A DNA stretch of 64,000 bases from Hyaloraphidium curvatum (taxonomy: Eukaryota; Monoblepharomycota; Hyaloraphidiomycetes; Hyaloraphidiales; Hyaloraphidiaceae): positions 1-64,000 of the forward strand of contig JAIVFI010000033.1 in the NCBI GenBank assembly GCA_025558095.1. The letters are read 5' to 3'. The translations under genes were made by a program, and so were the position numbers. The notes beneath the pieces are model-generated. The model saw only the letters and a program-made list of their open reading frames with translations. It was not told where the DNA came from and searched no databases. Every line of letters begins with the position of its first letter. Within the stretch, counting starts at the first letter, position 1. Below are positions 47,173 through 57,206 of this stretch, in pieces.

Positions 47173-48327
47173 TCACACGGTCTGCAGCGCCGCCAGCAAC
47201 CCGTCCATCGCCGCCCTCGCCCTTTCCACCGCCTCCTCCCACCACACCCCCGGATGCTCCGGCTCCTTCCCGTGCGGCCCCGAGACGAGGACCAGCTCCC
47301 CGTCCGCGTTCAGGTCCACGTACTGCCCGCTTTCGACCCGCGCGGCGGAGTGGTCCGCGTCCGCGGGGGCAAGGAAGGGCTGTTCGAGGGCTTCGCGGGC
47401 GGTTATGCGGGTTTCGGGGTGCGGGTCCAGGGTGGCGCGGAGGAACGCGCGGGCGGCGGGGGACAGCGCCGCGGGGAGGTCCAGCGCGCCGCCGGCGATC
47501 CGGTTGTAGAGCTCCAGCAGGCTCGCCGAGTCGGAAAAGGGGGTCCGTCCCGTGAGGAGGAAGTGCGCGGTACAGCCGGCCGCCCAGACGTCCGCGCCGG
47601 GGCCGTACGGGAGGCCCAACACGAGCTCGGGGGAGAGGAAGTACGGCGTTCCGGTGAATGTGGAGCGGGAAATGGGGGCGGGGGGCGGGAACGCGCCGCG
47701 GGGGGAGGTTGCGACGAGCGTCTGCTCCGATTCGAGGCGCTCCGAGGGGAGCTTGCCGTCGTCAGGGGGCGGCAGCGGGCCGACGTGGGCCGAGCCAAAG
47801 TCGCCGAGGCAGAGGGAGGAGGCAGGGTGGCGGGCGTCGCGGATCAGGATGTTTGCGGGCTTGAGGTCGCGGTGGGCGACGCCCGCGGCGTGCAGGCCGG
47901 CCAGGGCGGAGAACACCGAGACGAGGATGGCCGACGCCTCGGGCTCGGGGAGCGCGCCGCCCCTGCTCGCCACGTACTGCGCCAGGTCCATCCCGCAGTG
48001 CTCGAACACGAGGTAGTGCGACGAGGGCGTCTCGAAGTCGTCCACGAGCGGCAGCACGAGGTGCCGCCAGCCGTCCGCGCCGGGCAGCTCCGCCACGCGC
48101 CGCCGCACCGCGAGCTCCGCCGCCACGCCGACCGCCGCCGCGCCGGGCGACGCCGGCCCCGCTCCGCCCCCCGCCCGCTCGCACTTCTTCACTGCCCGGA
48201 GCCGCGCGGTTGGAACATGGAGCGCCAGCCTCACCGTCCCCTGCGCGCCGCCCCCGAGCACGCCGAAAAACAGGTATTCCCGACGTTTCGCCCGCCCTTC
48301 GGCAAAGGGATCGGCGCCGATGGGCAT
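47173..48327 (-). CDS. Serine/threonine protein kinase
   Basis: A 384-residue single-exon protein kinase. Seen: Gly-rich loop FFGVLGGGAQGTVRLAL near residue 20, the ATP-anchoring Lys in LRAVKKCE, an Ala/Gly-rich insertion before helix C, catalytic loop GVAHRDLKPANILI, the magnesium-binding DFG (CLGDFGSAHVG), activation segment end TGTPYFLSPELV, and DVWAAGCTAHFLLTGRTPF. All key residues are present, so it should be active. The order resembles the CAMK-like group. The activation segment is long, about 60 residues between DFG and the SPE. The ATG at 48327 is the first in frame; the frame runs further up only to a GTG at 48546. Substrates are unknown. Confidence 0.88.
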   Translation of the reverse strand: MPIGADPFAEGRAKRREYLFFGVLGGGAQGTVRLALHVPTARLRAVKKCERAGGGAGPASPGAAAVGVAAELAVRRRVAELPGADGWRHLVLPLVDDFETPSSHYLVFEHCGMDLAQYVASRGGALPEPEASAILVSVFSALAGLHAAGVAHRDLKPANILIRDARHPASSLCLGDFGSAHVGPLPPPDDGKLPSERLESEQTLVATSPRGAFPPPAPISRSTFTGTPYFLSPELVLGLPYGPGADVWAAGCTAHFLLTGRTPFSDSASLLELYNRIAGGALDLPAALSPAARAFLRATLDPHPETRITAREALEQPFLAPADADHSAARVESGQYVDLNADGELVLVSGPHGKEPEHPGVWWEEAVERARAAMDGLLAALQTV

Positions 48328-48627
48328 CGCTTGGCGGGCGGGTTGCGGTTGGCCGGTCGTCACGAGCCGCCGGCCGGCCAAGGCCTCGACTTGCCGCAAA
48401 ACACGGCGGCCGATGTCGAGGTCTGCGAGGTCCGCAGGTGGCCGCGGCGGCGGATCGGTGTCGGACCGCGTCGGAATCCGCCGGATCGGGGGCTCCGCGC
48501 CGGAATCGGTGCGTCGGCCTGGCACTGGACCCGTTTGCCGCTTCACCGCCTCGGACTCGAACGCCGTCCGATTCGATCGTGTTGGACGGAGCAGGATCGA
48601 GTAGAGCCGGAAGCAGCGAGCACCGCG

Positions 48628-50055
48628 TCACGTCGTCTGACCGCCGTTGTCGTACAGCTCCCCGAGCCCCGGCGGCATCTCCCCACCAAAGAACCCCCCC
48701 CAATCGACCCTCTTCCGCCCCTCCGGCCCGTTGCCCCCGGCCCCGACGACCCCGGGATACACCCTCCTCGCACGCGGGTGCCTCCCCGCGGCGAACCTCT
48801 GCGCGGCGACCCACCTCTGCACCACCCCGCGGCCGTACGCGCGCACCGAGTCCCCGTACATCGCCGCGGCGATCGACTCCCTCCCCCGCGCGGCGATCCG
48901 CCCCGCGAGCCCGGGATTGCCGCGGAGCATCCGCACCGTCGGGGCGAGCGCGTCCAGGCGGCCGTCGCAGGGGACGTAGTCCCGCCAGGGGACGAGGAAA
49001 TGGTCGTACCATTCGCGGCACGGGGAGAGCTGCCTCACCGTGCAGGTGCCCAGGGCCAGGAGGAGGCGGAGGCGGTCCGCCCAGCCGCAGTTGCCTTCCA
49101 CGTGGAGCGCGATGCGGTACGAGGCGAAGCGCGAGGCGGGCATGGATTCCGGGGGGGTGCCGCGGTACCTTTCCGGGGCAGTTGCGTTGGGAAGGGAGGG
49201 GAAGATGAGGGGGAAGCCGCGGAGGTTGACGTCCAGGGAGGAGGGGTCCGCGAGGGCGAGTGCGAGGAGGCGCTGCCGGCCGGCGATGCGGGGGAAGTTC
49301 TCCGGGGTGATGGCGACGGCGGCCGGGGCGGCGCCGCCGCAGGAGGAGGGGTGGGCGAGAAGCGCGGCGACGTCGGAGGAGGAAGCCAGGTGCGCCAGGG
49401 TAGCGTTGATGTCCGTGGCCGTGCCCCCCTCGCCGCAGCCGAAGCTCGTCCTCCCTGCGGGGGTGCCCCGGAAGACGGCCCTGTTTGCCCGCTCCTCCCA
49501 GGGCGGCGGCGGAATCTCCAGGGCCGGCGGCCTCCACTGCTCGCCCGGCCGCGGCACCGCGCCGTCGACGGCGTGCCTGAAGACGGCCACGGGCACCGAC
49601 AGGTTCGAGCGCCCGCAGGCGACGAGCGAGAGCACCGGGCCCGCGGCCTCGTCGCAGTCGCCCATGCCGAAGCGCATGTCGGCGTCGGGCTCGCCCGGCC
49701 CGTCGGGGAGCGCCAGCAGCGCGTTCGCGAGCCGGACGAGCGCCGGCGGCCACCTCCACGGCGACGTTGCCGAGAGGAGCTGGTCCGCGGGCGGGACGAC
49801 GAGGTGCCACGCGCCGCCGAGGCGCTGCACGCGGAACGCCTCGCGGCCGTCGTCAAAGTCGGACGGCCGGATCCCCCGGGCGGAGATGGCGGCAAAGTGC
49901 GCGTCGAGGACCGCGGAGATGGCCTCGGCGGGGAGCCGCGGGGGGCGCGTGCGTGCGGGCGGCGGCGGGGGCACCGGCAGCGCGGGCAGCGCAACAAACA
50001 GCAAGAGCAGCAGGCAGGCAATCGCGCGGGCTGTCCGCCAGTACACATCTGGCAT
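48628..50055 (-). CDS. CAP10-like glycosyltransferase (GT90)
   Basis: A 475-residue type II membrane protein with an N-terminal anchor (AIACLLLLLFVALPALPV) placing it in the ER/Golgi lumen. The family order of GT90 is seen: WEERANRAVFRGTPAGR (the FRGS/T-G motif), then SYRIALHVEGNCGWADRLRL (the Y-hydrophobic-G-x-x-W/S-x-R-L motif), CTVRQLSPCREWYDHFLVPW, DYVPC, and the C-terminal NPGLAGRIAARGRES. Members are O-glucosyl/O-xylosyltransferases in animals and capsule xylosyltransferase CAP10 in Cryptococcus. Sugar donor and acceptor are unknown. It is the first of four glycosyltransferase genes between 48.6 and 58.8 kb. Confidence 0.85.
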   Translation of the reverse strand: MPDVYWRTARAIACLLLLLFVALPALPVPPPPPARTRPPRLPAEAISAVLDAHFAAISARGIRPSDFDDGREAFRVQRLGGAWHLVVPPADQLLSATSPWRWPPALVRLANALLALPDGPGEPDADMRFGMGDCDEAAGPVLSLVACGRSNLSVPVAVFRHAVDGAVPRPGEQWRPPALEIPPPPWEERANRAVFRGTPAGRTSFGCGEGGTATDINATLAHLASSSDVAALLAHPSSCGGAAPAAVAITPENFPRIAGRQRLLALALADPSSLDVNLRGFPLIFPSLPNATAPERYRGTPPESMPASRFASYRIALHVEGNCGWADRLRLLLALGTCTVRQLSPCREWYDHFLVPWRDYVPCDGRLDALAPTVRMLRGNPGLAGRIAARGRESIAAAMYGDSVRAYGRGVVQRWVAAQRFAAGRHPRARRVYPGVVGAGGNGPEGRKRVDWGGFFGGEMPPGLGELYDNGGQTT

Positions 50056-50181
50056 TTTGGTGGGACCGCGGGTGCGGGTTGCGGGAGCGGGCCGTCTGTT
50101 GGCTATCGTAGTTGCAAGAAGGGGCGGCCGACATCGATTAGACCATCCAGACATCGAGTCCATCGAAGCAGGCCCGCATCC

Positions 50182-51657
50182 TCATCCCCCTCCCTCCACC
50201 GCCCGCCCCACCTCCTCCCACAGCGCCCCCCACTCCTCCACCCTCGCGCTCGTACCAGCCTCCCCCTCCAGCCTCCTCACCCTGCCCACCGCCCCCTCGT
50301 CCACGACCGCGCAGTGCTCCCCGTCGGCCCTCCTCTCCCACGCCACCGGCTCGTCCACCCACGCCTCGAACGGCCCCGCCCCCGCGCGGGAGGACGGGCC
50401 CCAGGGCGCGAACCCCCCGTTCCAGTACAGCAGCCGCGGCGCCCCCTCCCCGGGCACCGCCGCCAGATGCGCCTGCTTGGCCGCGCTGCACAGCCGCGGG
50501 GCATCCTGCGCCGGTGCGGGCAGGGCGGGGCGGCACGGGTCCCCCGCCCTGGGGGAGCGCGGCCGCGAGGAGAAGCTCCCGATCGCGGCGATGGGGTGCG
50601 GGGAAAACGCGTAGCTCGCGTTGGCCGAGACGGCGCCGGCGAGGTGCCATCCCATCCACCACGCCTCCTTGTCGCCGTGGGTATGCGCCAAAAGGCCGTG
50701 CCGCGCGCGGGTGGACGCCAGCGCGGCGGCGCCGACGAGGCCGCGCAGCACGGCGGGGCGGCGCAGGTCCAGGAGCACGGCGGAGGACGACATGTCGTGA
50801 AAGGATGCGCCCGTTGCGAGGGGGCGGCGGAGGAGGGCGGCGCGTTCCGCGGGGGAGGGGTTGGGGGGGAGGAGGGAGCGGAGGAAGGCGCGTTGGTGGG
50901 GGCGGCCGCGGCACATTGCGTGGCGGTCCCGCTGGAAGAGGGTGCCTGATTCGGTGTAGAGGGGGTCGGAGAAGAGGAGGGCGGGGGTCAGGAGGAAGAC
51001 GCTGTCGGCGTCGAGCACGAGGACCTCGGCAAAGGAGGAGGCGAGGGCGGCAAAGATCTTGGCGCCGAAGCGCCTGCCCACCGACGCCGGGGCGATGCCC
51101 GTTGGGTCGAAGACGTCCGCGAGCGAGCGCACGTCCAGCGTCAGGTTGAGCTTTGCCGCGGCGCCCTTCAGGTTTCCGACGTCCAGCTCGCCGCCGCCGA
51201 GGTGCCACATCTCGAGCGGCAGGTCCGTCAGCCTCCCGAGGTGCGCGGCCAGAAACAGCGCGTGCCGCAAGTGCCGGTCCGCCAGCGGCACCACGATGCC
51301 GCGTTTGCTGCGCCGGGTGGGGTCCAGCAGCCCGCCGAGGCCGCTTTCTGGCCCGAGGAACGGCAGCAGCACGCGGGCTTCCGCCTCGCGGCCGGCCAGC
51401 CCCGCTGTCCGCCCGCCGTGTGCCGCTCCCCGCCCGCCCTCCCAGCCGTCCAGCAGCGCCCGCAGCCGCACCCCCAGAGCCGCGTGGTGCGCCAGCGGCT
51501 CCCCCTCGGGCGTCAGCGGCGGTGGGGCGACCCCGACCCCGACCACTCCGCCTTCCCCGGCCCCGCCCCCGCCGTCCCGCCCCCGCGACATCAGCCCGAG
51601 CCACGCGAGCAGCACGCAGGCCGCGTGGAATGCCGCGCGGAGGACGGGCGGCCGCAT
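50182..51657 (-). CDS. Mnn1-type alpha-mannosyltransferase (GT71)
   Basis: A 491-residue type II membrane protein with anchor AAFHAACVLLAWLGLM. Family features: GIVVPLADRHLRHALFLAAH, LPLEMWHLGGGEL, GRRFGAKIFAALASSFAEVL, the metal-binding DxD in VLVLDADSVFLLTPALLFSD, ESGTLFQRDRHAMCRG, SSSAVLLDLRR and GDKEAWWMGWHLAG. These match the GT71 alpha-1,3-mannosyltransferase family of fungi, which extends mannan or O-linked glycans in the Golgi. It is a good marker of fungal origin. The ATG at 51657 precedes the anchor; the frame continues upstream into the duplicated segment (51798 on), which is not coding. Confidence 0.85.
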   Translation of the reverse strand: MRPPVLRAAFHAACVLLAWLGLMSRGRDGGGGAGEGGVVGVGVAPPPLTPEGEPLAHHAALGVRLRALLDGWEGGRGAAHGGRTAGLAGREAEARVLLPFLGPESGLGGLLDPTRRSKRGIVVPLADRHLRHALFLAAHLGRLTDLPLEMWHLGGGELDVGNLKGAAAKLNLTLDVRSLADVFDPTGIAPASVGRRFGAKIFAALASSFAEVLVLDADSVFLLTPALLFSDPLYTESGTLFQRDRHAMCRGRPHQRAFLRSLLPPNPSPAERAALLRRPLATGASFHDMSSSAVLLDLRRPAVLRGLVGAAALASTRARHGLLAHTHGDKEAWWMGWHLAGAVSANASYAFSPHPIAAIGSFSSRPRSPRAGDPCRPALPAPAQDAPRLCSAAKQAHLAAVPGEGAPRLLYWNGGFAPWGPSSRAGAGPFEAWVDEPVAWERRADGEHCAVVDEGAVGRVRRLEGEAGTSARVEEWGALWEEVGRAVEGGG

Positions 51658-51797
51658 GGGTGCGTGCTGGCGTCGCACAAACAAGAGGCGGCCCAGCCGC
51701 CAAGGGCTGGAGCCCCAGGACCCAGGCAAGCACCAACGGCCCAATGAGGAACGGCAAGGCCGTCGGCCGCAAAAGAACTTCGGCATCGTGGACACGG

Positions 51798-52480
51798 ACT
51801 GCAAAGCGAAATTGCGGCGCACATTGCGACCCCGTGGTTCGACAAACGCGCTCCTGACTCGGCCGGCCTTTGAAGCCTCGTCGAGTCCACCTTGGACAGC
51901 GGCGCCTCGCATGCCCCCCCATCCTCACCCGTTCTCGGGCGCCGGCAGGTACCCCCACCCCTTCACCGTCCACAGCATGCGCCCCGGGCACGCGGCCCAG
52001 CCCACCTCCCTCGCGCGCTGCGAAAAGGTGCTCCGCCGCGTCGCCAGCGCCCTCGCCGCGCACCCCAGGAGGAGCTGGTCGAGCACCGACGCCGCCGCGT
52101 GGTCGCGCTGGATCGCGGCGTTCCGCTTCATGTTGGCGGGGGCGGTCGGGGGTGGGGAGGAGAAGATCGGGGAGAGGAGGGGGTGCGACCGGAGGCGCGG
52201 GAGGAAGAGCACCGCGGGCGGCGGGTCGGGGGGCGAAAGCCGTGCGAGGTCGGCGCGGAGGAGGTCCCACGTGGAATGTCGGGCATCGCCGCCGATCAGG
52301 AGCACCGCGCGCTCGCGGGGAGTACGACGCCGCCAGGCCTCGGCGGCGGGGAAGGTGCCGGGGACGAAGAGGTCCACGTCGCAGCCGGGCTTGTCTTTGC
52401 CGACCGCCTTGCGGGTGACTTCGCAGGTGTCTCAAAGTCTGCGGAGCAGACGTGCGCGGAGACGTGCTGCGCGAGCCCGG
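51798..52480. repeat. Segmental duplication C, truncated copy of a glycosyltransferase 3' end
   Basis: About 680 bases closely matching 55356-56050. On the minus strand it encodes the last 110-150 residues of the fucosyltransferase-like gene at 55493 (for example STWDLLRADLARL; ASVLDQLLLGC; TFSQRAREVGWAACPGRMLW) and the same stop. Upstream of about 52380 the frame is broken by indels, and the catalytic N-terminal two thirds is absent. It is therefore a non-functional partial copy in the same orientation as its parent. About 130 bases beyond the stop are also shared. Confidence 0.8.
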
Positions 52481-52648
52481 CTCGGAAAAAGCGGTCGCGT
52501 GGGCGGGCAGCGCCTCACGCATCGGTGGCCCCCGCCCTCGCCGTCCTCGCATTCGCTGCCGGAATCGTCGAAATTTTCGGCCATCGCGTTGTGGGGGGTG
52601 ATGATGTGGCGATCCCAACGCGCGTCCCCGAAACGACGTGAACAAGCC

Positions 52649-53274
52649 ATGGCTGCCACTATCAGGCTTGCGTGGGCCTCTGCCTTCTCCTACGAAGTCA
52701 ATGCCCCGACTGTGGCGGCGCTTCGGCACTGCGCGGTCCTCATCGATCCGCTCGCCGCACGAGCAGACGTTTTCGTCTCGAACGGGCCTGCGGCAACCGA
52801 TGCGGCCGGTGGTCCTCTCGAAGATTCGGAGGTTGTGAACAGTGGCAGCTACGAGTTGCGCACGAGGGCGGGTGCTTGAGAACCGGAGGCGCAGAGCTGC
52901 TCAGGATCAAGTAGGTCGCCACGTACGAGCAGCTCGCGACCATTGCCCCTTTCAGCAGCGACTGGTGGTTTCACGCCGCCTACAGGAGCGCAAAGGACGA
53001 GCTTTCCATGTGGGAATCCAAGGCCGCCGAGGACGCTGCCCGACAAGCATCGGTGGAGACCCTCCAGGCCGCCGTCAACAGCATGGAGAAGCGCGGAAAA
53101 GCCGATCTCAAATGGACAATTGGCCCGCAGCTCGTTTCTCTCGTAGGAACGGCTCTCACCGTCGGGGATCCTTGGGCGAACAATTTGGTGCTTGCCGGGG
53201 CGGTACTGCAGATTGGGGCGATAGTGGCCACTCTGGTCTTCGTTGGCGTGCGATTGTGGCAGAGCTGGCAGTAG
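52649..53274 (+). CDS. Small C-terminally membrane-anchored protein
   Basis: Two exons were inferred: 52649-52834 and 52915-53274 (80-base intron, phase 0; a donor three bases earlier is equally possible), giving about 181 residues. The N-terminus starts MAATIRLAWASAFSYEVNAP. The second exon has a helical, charged region (ESKAAEDAARQASVETLQAA) and ends in two hydrophobic stretches (GPQLVSLVGTALTVG; GAVLQIGAIVATLVFVGVRL). No family is recognised. It lies between the two copies of duplication C. Confidence 0.5.
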
Positions 53275-53473
53275 TAAACGAAGAAGTGTCTCTTTTGTGG
53301 TAAAGCATACCTCTTTCACGACGGTTTCCCCGGAATGCGAATACCGGAGTCTGCCTGCAAGGCGCTTCGCAGTCACGAAGGCAGCGTCCTCACTACGCGC
53401 GTGATCAAATTTACACGAAAAGCGAAGCCCTCACTACCCACAGTCTCCACGAACACGGCAGCCTAGGTCGGCC

Positions 53474-54216
53474 GTGACCAAGATGGCCCCGCAGCGGATG
53501 GCGGACAGCGACCCCTACGCACCGATAGCGTACGTCTGCGTGCCGCAGCGCAGCTGGCGGTGGCACGCCATCGACCTGCGCGGCGTGGCGACCGTCGCGG
53601 ACCTCCGCGAGCAGGTTGCCGCGGCGGTCGGCCACATGCCGCCGCCGCTCAGCAGCGGCCTGGAGCTGCGCAACGCGGGCCCGCTGCCGCCCGACGACCC
53701 GGCGTCCGACGGCGTGTGGGCCGCCGCGGCAACGGTCGACTCGGTCGCCGCGCTGGCCGGCTGCCACCTCGTCGGCCGCACGCCGCTGTTCGGCCTGTTC
53801 CCCCTGGCGGCCCGGCACGAGGCGCCGGCGACGCTGCGGCCGTCGGACCCGCGGGCGGAGCGCAGGCGCAGGCTGGGGACGGGAGGCCCGCCGCCGCGCC
53901 GCCGCCGCCACCGGGCCCGCACGTGCGCGTCGCGCTGGGCGACAGGGAGCGCGACGTGGCCGTCGGGGACGTTACATCGGGGGCCGGGCTCGCGGCGCGT
54001 GTCAGGGAGGCGTTCGGGCTCGCCTCGAAGGAGTACGGGGACCTGGTTCTCTTGGACGCGGACGGACAGCCGGTGCTGCCGGCGGACGCGTTCCCGGACC
54101 CGGACAGGGGGCTTGCGCCGGGCTGCGATATCCGGGCGGGGTTTTGCGCCCCTGGGTTGAAGGAAGCGGGGCCGCTGGTGCTGCTCGGGAGGTGGTGGGG
54201 CGCCGTCGCCGGTTGA
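53474..54216 (+). CDS. Hypothetical protein with two ubiquitin-like-looking units
   Basis: Two exons, 53474-53841 and 53886-54216, give 232 residues. The intron is only 44 bases and is the sole GT-AG join that keeps both protein-like frames. Each half has a beta-grasp-like order: a strand, then a helix with ADLREQVAAAVG or GLAARVREAFGLAS, then strands with LDADGQPVLPADAFPD, and RAGFC or GCHLVGR near the end. This suggests two diverged ubiquitin-like domains. The similarity is structural impression only, and no family is named. A Pro/Ala-rich linker joins the halves. Confidence 0.5.
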
Positions 54217-54327
54217 GGCTGGACGGAGCCCTTCGGATGCTGCTGCATGGACTTTGGCGGACCTTTTTCATGGGGAAGTGTTTTACTTTGGCAATGTGGC
54301 CTTATCTTCGGCAGTACAGGAACGACG

Positions 54328-54763
54328 TTACCTGTTTCCTTGGAGGAGTGCCAGCACGTCCCTTGCCGTGTCCTCCACGAGCGCCACCAGCTCCTCCACC
54401 GCCTCCCCGAAACCTTGTTCCGCATACGGCTCCAGCACTGCCGCGAGCTTCCTGATCCACCCCGCGACCTCCTCCAGCGCCAGCGGCCCCTCGAACGCCC
54501 GCGCGATCATGCCACGGAGCCCTTCCACTAAACGGCTGCGCCTCGGGCGCGTGCCGCCTGTCAAGCGGCGTCTTGCCTTTGTGGAAGGTGCTGAAGGTGA
54601 AGTATTTGTCGAACGTGATGAAAGCCTGCCTGGCCGCATGCAGGAGCTCAGGCACAACGTCTTTCGGCACGCGATCCAGAGCAACGGCAGGAAGGCACTG
54701 GAGCTCGTGGTTCGCAAGTCTGAGATGCTGCTCCTCTCGATCCGACGCCGTGTTCGAGACCAA
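54328..54763 (-). pseudogene. Frameshifted open reading frame
   Basis: A minus-strand frame starts MVSNTASDREEQHLRLANHE and reads as protein through FITFDKYFTFSTFHKGKTPL. Near 54535 coding character passes to the next frame, LVEGLRGMIARAFEGPLALE to EELVALVEDTARDVLALLQG and a stop. No GT-AG pair of usable size lies between, so a single-base indel is the simplest explanation. No family is recognised. It could be a recent pseudogene or a sequence error. Confidence 0.4.
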
Positions 54764-54774
54764 ATCTCAACCTC

Positions 54775-55355
54775 ATGACGGGACCGCTACACCGTGCAAG
54801 CGCGTGCTGCGGACACGCACTTTGGCACGGCGGAAATCGCCAGCCTCGTGTGCGGCTTCACGCACGTGTTCCCTGATGCCGCACGTCAAGATGCAAGCCA
54901 CCGCGCGGACTGCTCGCTGTCCCGGACCTCGCCGCTGCGGTTGGTCCCGGCCGCCTTCACTTGCTCCGCCACCGTCGTGCACTTCGCGAAGCGGACCTCC
55001 GCTCACGGGCGCGATCGATCTCTTCAGCCTTGAGATGCAGTTGCCGCGCCCGCCCGAACCGAGCGACCGCCGGGTTGCTTGTGCAAGGGGTGCGGGGAGC
55101 AAAGGTGGGAATCTTCTTCACCAGCTAGCAGCCAACAGGGGTTTCAAGCGAGACGTCCTGGCAGTGAAGTCACAGTTGCCGTCATGCAAGACGCCTCCCT
55201 ATGGGTGGCCACCCCGACGGAACACGCTGCTCACCCACGGTTGGCCACTACCGGGGGGCCCCTCGCATCTCGGATGGGCCGCTCACACCGGGGGTGGGCC
55301 CCCGCGTCAGCAAAAGAGGTCCGGCAGCGATTCGGAAAAAGTGCGGCAGGCATGT
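54775..55355. other. Intergenic region
   Basis: About 580 bases up to the start of duplication C's downstream copy. Short frames on both strands have no recognisable content. Confidence 0.35.
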
Positions 55356-56050
55356 ACTGCAAGGCGAAATTGCGGCGCACATTGCGACCCCGTGGTTCGA
55401 CAGACGCGCTCCTGACTCGGCTAGCCTTTGAAGCCTCGTCGAGTCCACCTTGGAAATCGGCGCCTCGCATGCCCGCCCTCCCTCCCCCATCCTCACCCGT
55501 TCTCGGGCGCCGGCAGGTACCCCCACCCCTCCACCGTCCACAGCATGCGCCCCGGGCACGCTGCCCAGCCCACCTCCCTCGCGCGCTGCGAAAAGGTGCT
55601 CCGCCGCGTCGCCACGAGCCTCGCGCCGCACCCTAGGAGGAGCTGGTCCAGCACCGACGCCGCCGCGTGGTCGCGCTGGATCGCGGCGTCGGTGGTCATG
55701 TTGGTGGGGGCGGTCGGGGGCGGGGAGGAGAAGATGGGGGAGAGGAGGGGGTGCGACCGGAGGCGCGGGAGGAAGAGCACCCCGGGCGGCGGGTCGGGGG
55801 GCAAAAGCCGTGCGAGGTCGGCGCGGAGGAGGTCCCACGTGGAACGCGGGGCGTCGCCGCCGATCAGGAGCACCGCGCGCTCGCCGCGGCGGAAGTGCGC
55901 GCGGGCCTCGGCGGCGAGAAAGGCGCCCAGGGCCGCGAGGTCCACGCCGCAGCCGGGCTTGTCCTTGCCGACCGCCTTGCGGGTTGCCTCGCAAGTCTGC
56001 TCAAAGTCTGCGGAGCGCACGTGCGCGGAGAGGTACCGCGGGAGCGCGGC
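55356..56050. repeat. Segmental duplication C, parent copy
   Basis: About 695 bases matching 51798-52480. It covers the 3' third of the fucosyltransferase-like gene and about 140 bases beyond its stop. Both copies are in the same orientation, 3.5 kb apart. Confidence 0.8.
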
Positions 56051-56962
56051 CTCGGAGAACTCGGGTGCGGGAGAGGGCAGCGCCGCGGGCCCACCCTTGC
56101 TCCACGCCCCCGGGCCCTCGGGATGCAGCATCACCGCCGCTAGAACCCTCTTCGCGCGGTCCACGAGCCACTCCTTGGGCTTCAATATCCGCGCGGCCTC
56201 CTCGCCGAGCATGACAAACTCTCCCCCCGCCGCGTTCAAGACAGGCGGCCGCAGCCACGCCGGCAGCCTGAACGGAAACGGCACGCCGAAGGTGCCCCGC
56301 AGCGAGCCGTGGTTTGTCCGCGGGGGGTCGATCGGCGTCACGGCGGCGCAGCGGAACGGCCGCGACGGGTAGTGCTCCGGCGGCTCGCGCCCCCTCCCGA
56401 GCGAAAACGCGTCGACGAGGCACGGCACCTCCAACCGCGGCAACCCCGCCGGCTCCTCCATCCTCGCGTCGAGCTCGGGCGGGCCCAGTTCGGCGAACCC
56501 CGGCACGCCGCCGAGCAGCGCCCAGTCGACGTCGTACAGCTCGTCCGGGTCCACCGCGCCCCTGGTCCATTCCGGCCACTGGCAAAAGTACGGGCGCGCC
56601 ACGCGGCAATTGAGGATTTTGTGCGCGACCCAGAGCAGCCGCGCGAGGCCGAGGGCCTGGTTCGAGTGCGCCGCGCGGCCGGTCGAGCAGAGGTGGGCTA
56701 TGAGGGTGCAGCGAGGAGGGATCGGGTGCGGCAGCGGAGGCGGCGGGTACGGCCACTCGGGCGGCAGGGGCGCAGCGGCGTCGAACTCCGGCACGGAGAC
56801 GTTGTGCCACGAGGCGGGGTCCGCGGCGTCCACTCGGAAGGGCGGCGGCGCCACGGTCGGAAAGCGGCCCGACGGCGACGCGCCGAGCAGCAGCAGTGCA
56901 GCGGCCGCCGCTGCAGCCGCCGCAAGGAGAACGCGCAGCCGCGGGACGCCGGCGCGGCACAT
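55493..56962 (-). CDS. Fucosyltransferase-like glycosyltransferase
   Basis: A 489-residue type II membrane protein with an Ala/Leu-rich anchor (VLLAAAAAAAAALLLLG), so Golgi or ER. The C-terminal half contains LSAHVRSADF, similar to the H-x-R-R-x-D donor-binding motif of fucosyltransferases. It also contains RAVLLIGGDAPRSTWDLL and ASVLDQLLLGC with RRSTFSQRA, the DxxxL...S(T)FS element of that superfamily. The N-terminal half has several Cys and Trp typical of lumenal enzymes (PYFCQWPEWTRG). The exact CAZy family is uncertain. The ATG at 56962 lies directly before the anchor. Its 3' third is duplicated at 51798-52480. Confidence 0.65.
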   Translation of the reverse strand: MCRAGVPRLRVLLAAAAAAAAALLLLGASPSGRFPTVAPPPFRVDAADPASWHNVSVPEFDAAAPLPPEWPYPPPPLPHPIPPRCTLIAHLCSTGRAAHSNQALGLARLLWVAHKILNCRVARPYFCQWPEWTRGAVDPDELYDVDWALLGGVPGFAELGPPELDARMEEPAGLPRLEVPCLVDAFSLGRGREPPEHYPSRPFRCAAVTPIDPPRTNHGSLRGTFGVPFPFRLPAWLRPPVLNAAGGEFVMLGEEAARILKPKEWLVDRAKRVLAAVMLHPEGPGAWSKGGPAALPSPAPEFSEAALPRYLSAHVRSADFEQTCEATRKAVGKDKPGCGVDLAALGAFLAAEARAHFRRGERAVLLIGGDAPRSTWDLLRADLARLLPPDPPPGVLFLPRLRSHPLLSPIFSSPPPTAPTNMTTDAAIQRDHAAASVLDQLLLGCGARLVATRRSTFSQRAREVGWAACPGRMLWTVEGWGYLPAPENG

Positions 56963-57206
56963 TTTATTGGCGACCCGATCGCCCGCGGGGCGGCGTCCTT
57001 CCGTTTCCCTGGGACTCGCATCCCTCCACCGATCACCTGCAATATCTACTTGTAAACGTCGGCGGGAGAACGGGAGAGTGAAGCCGGTTGGCCGCAGGCC
57101 GGGAGCCGTCCATCCCTCGGGACTTGCCCTTTTCCTGGGGAGTTGGCCCAAGGCCTCGCCCACCACCGGCCCGAATTCGGCGGCGAGCCGGCCACTAGCC
57201 CGGACG
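56963..57206. promoter_or_regulatory. Shared upstream region of two glycosyltransferase genes
   Basis: 244 bases between the divergent ATGs of the fucosyltransferase-like gene (minus) and the DxD glycosyltransferase (plus), which could allow co-expression. No specific site was identified. Confidence 0.4.

Noticed and set aside
54773-55102. A 109-codon minus-strand frame between the frameshifted ORF and duplication C
   Set aside because: Composition is mixed and no motif or homolog was recognised; an equally long frame exists on the plus strand.
51798-56050. Long terminal repeats of a retroelement
   Set aside because: The repeated segment encodes a glycosyltransferase C-terminus, and there is no reverse transcriptase, integrase or gag-like frame between the copies.
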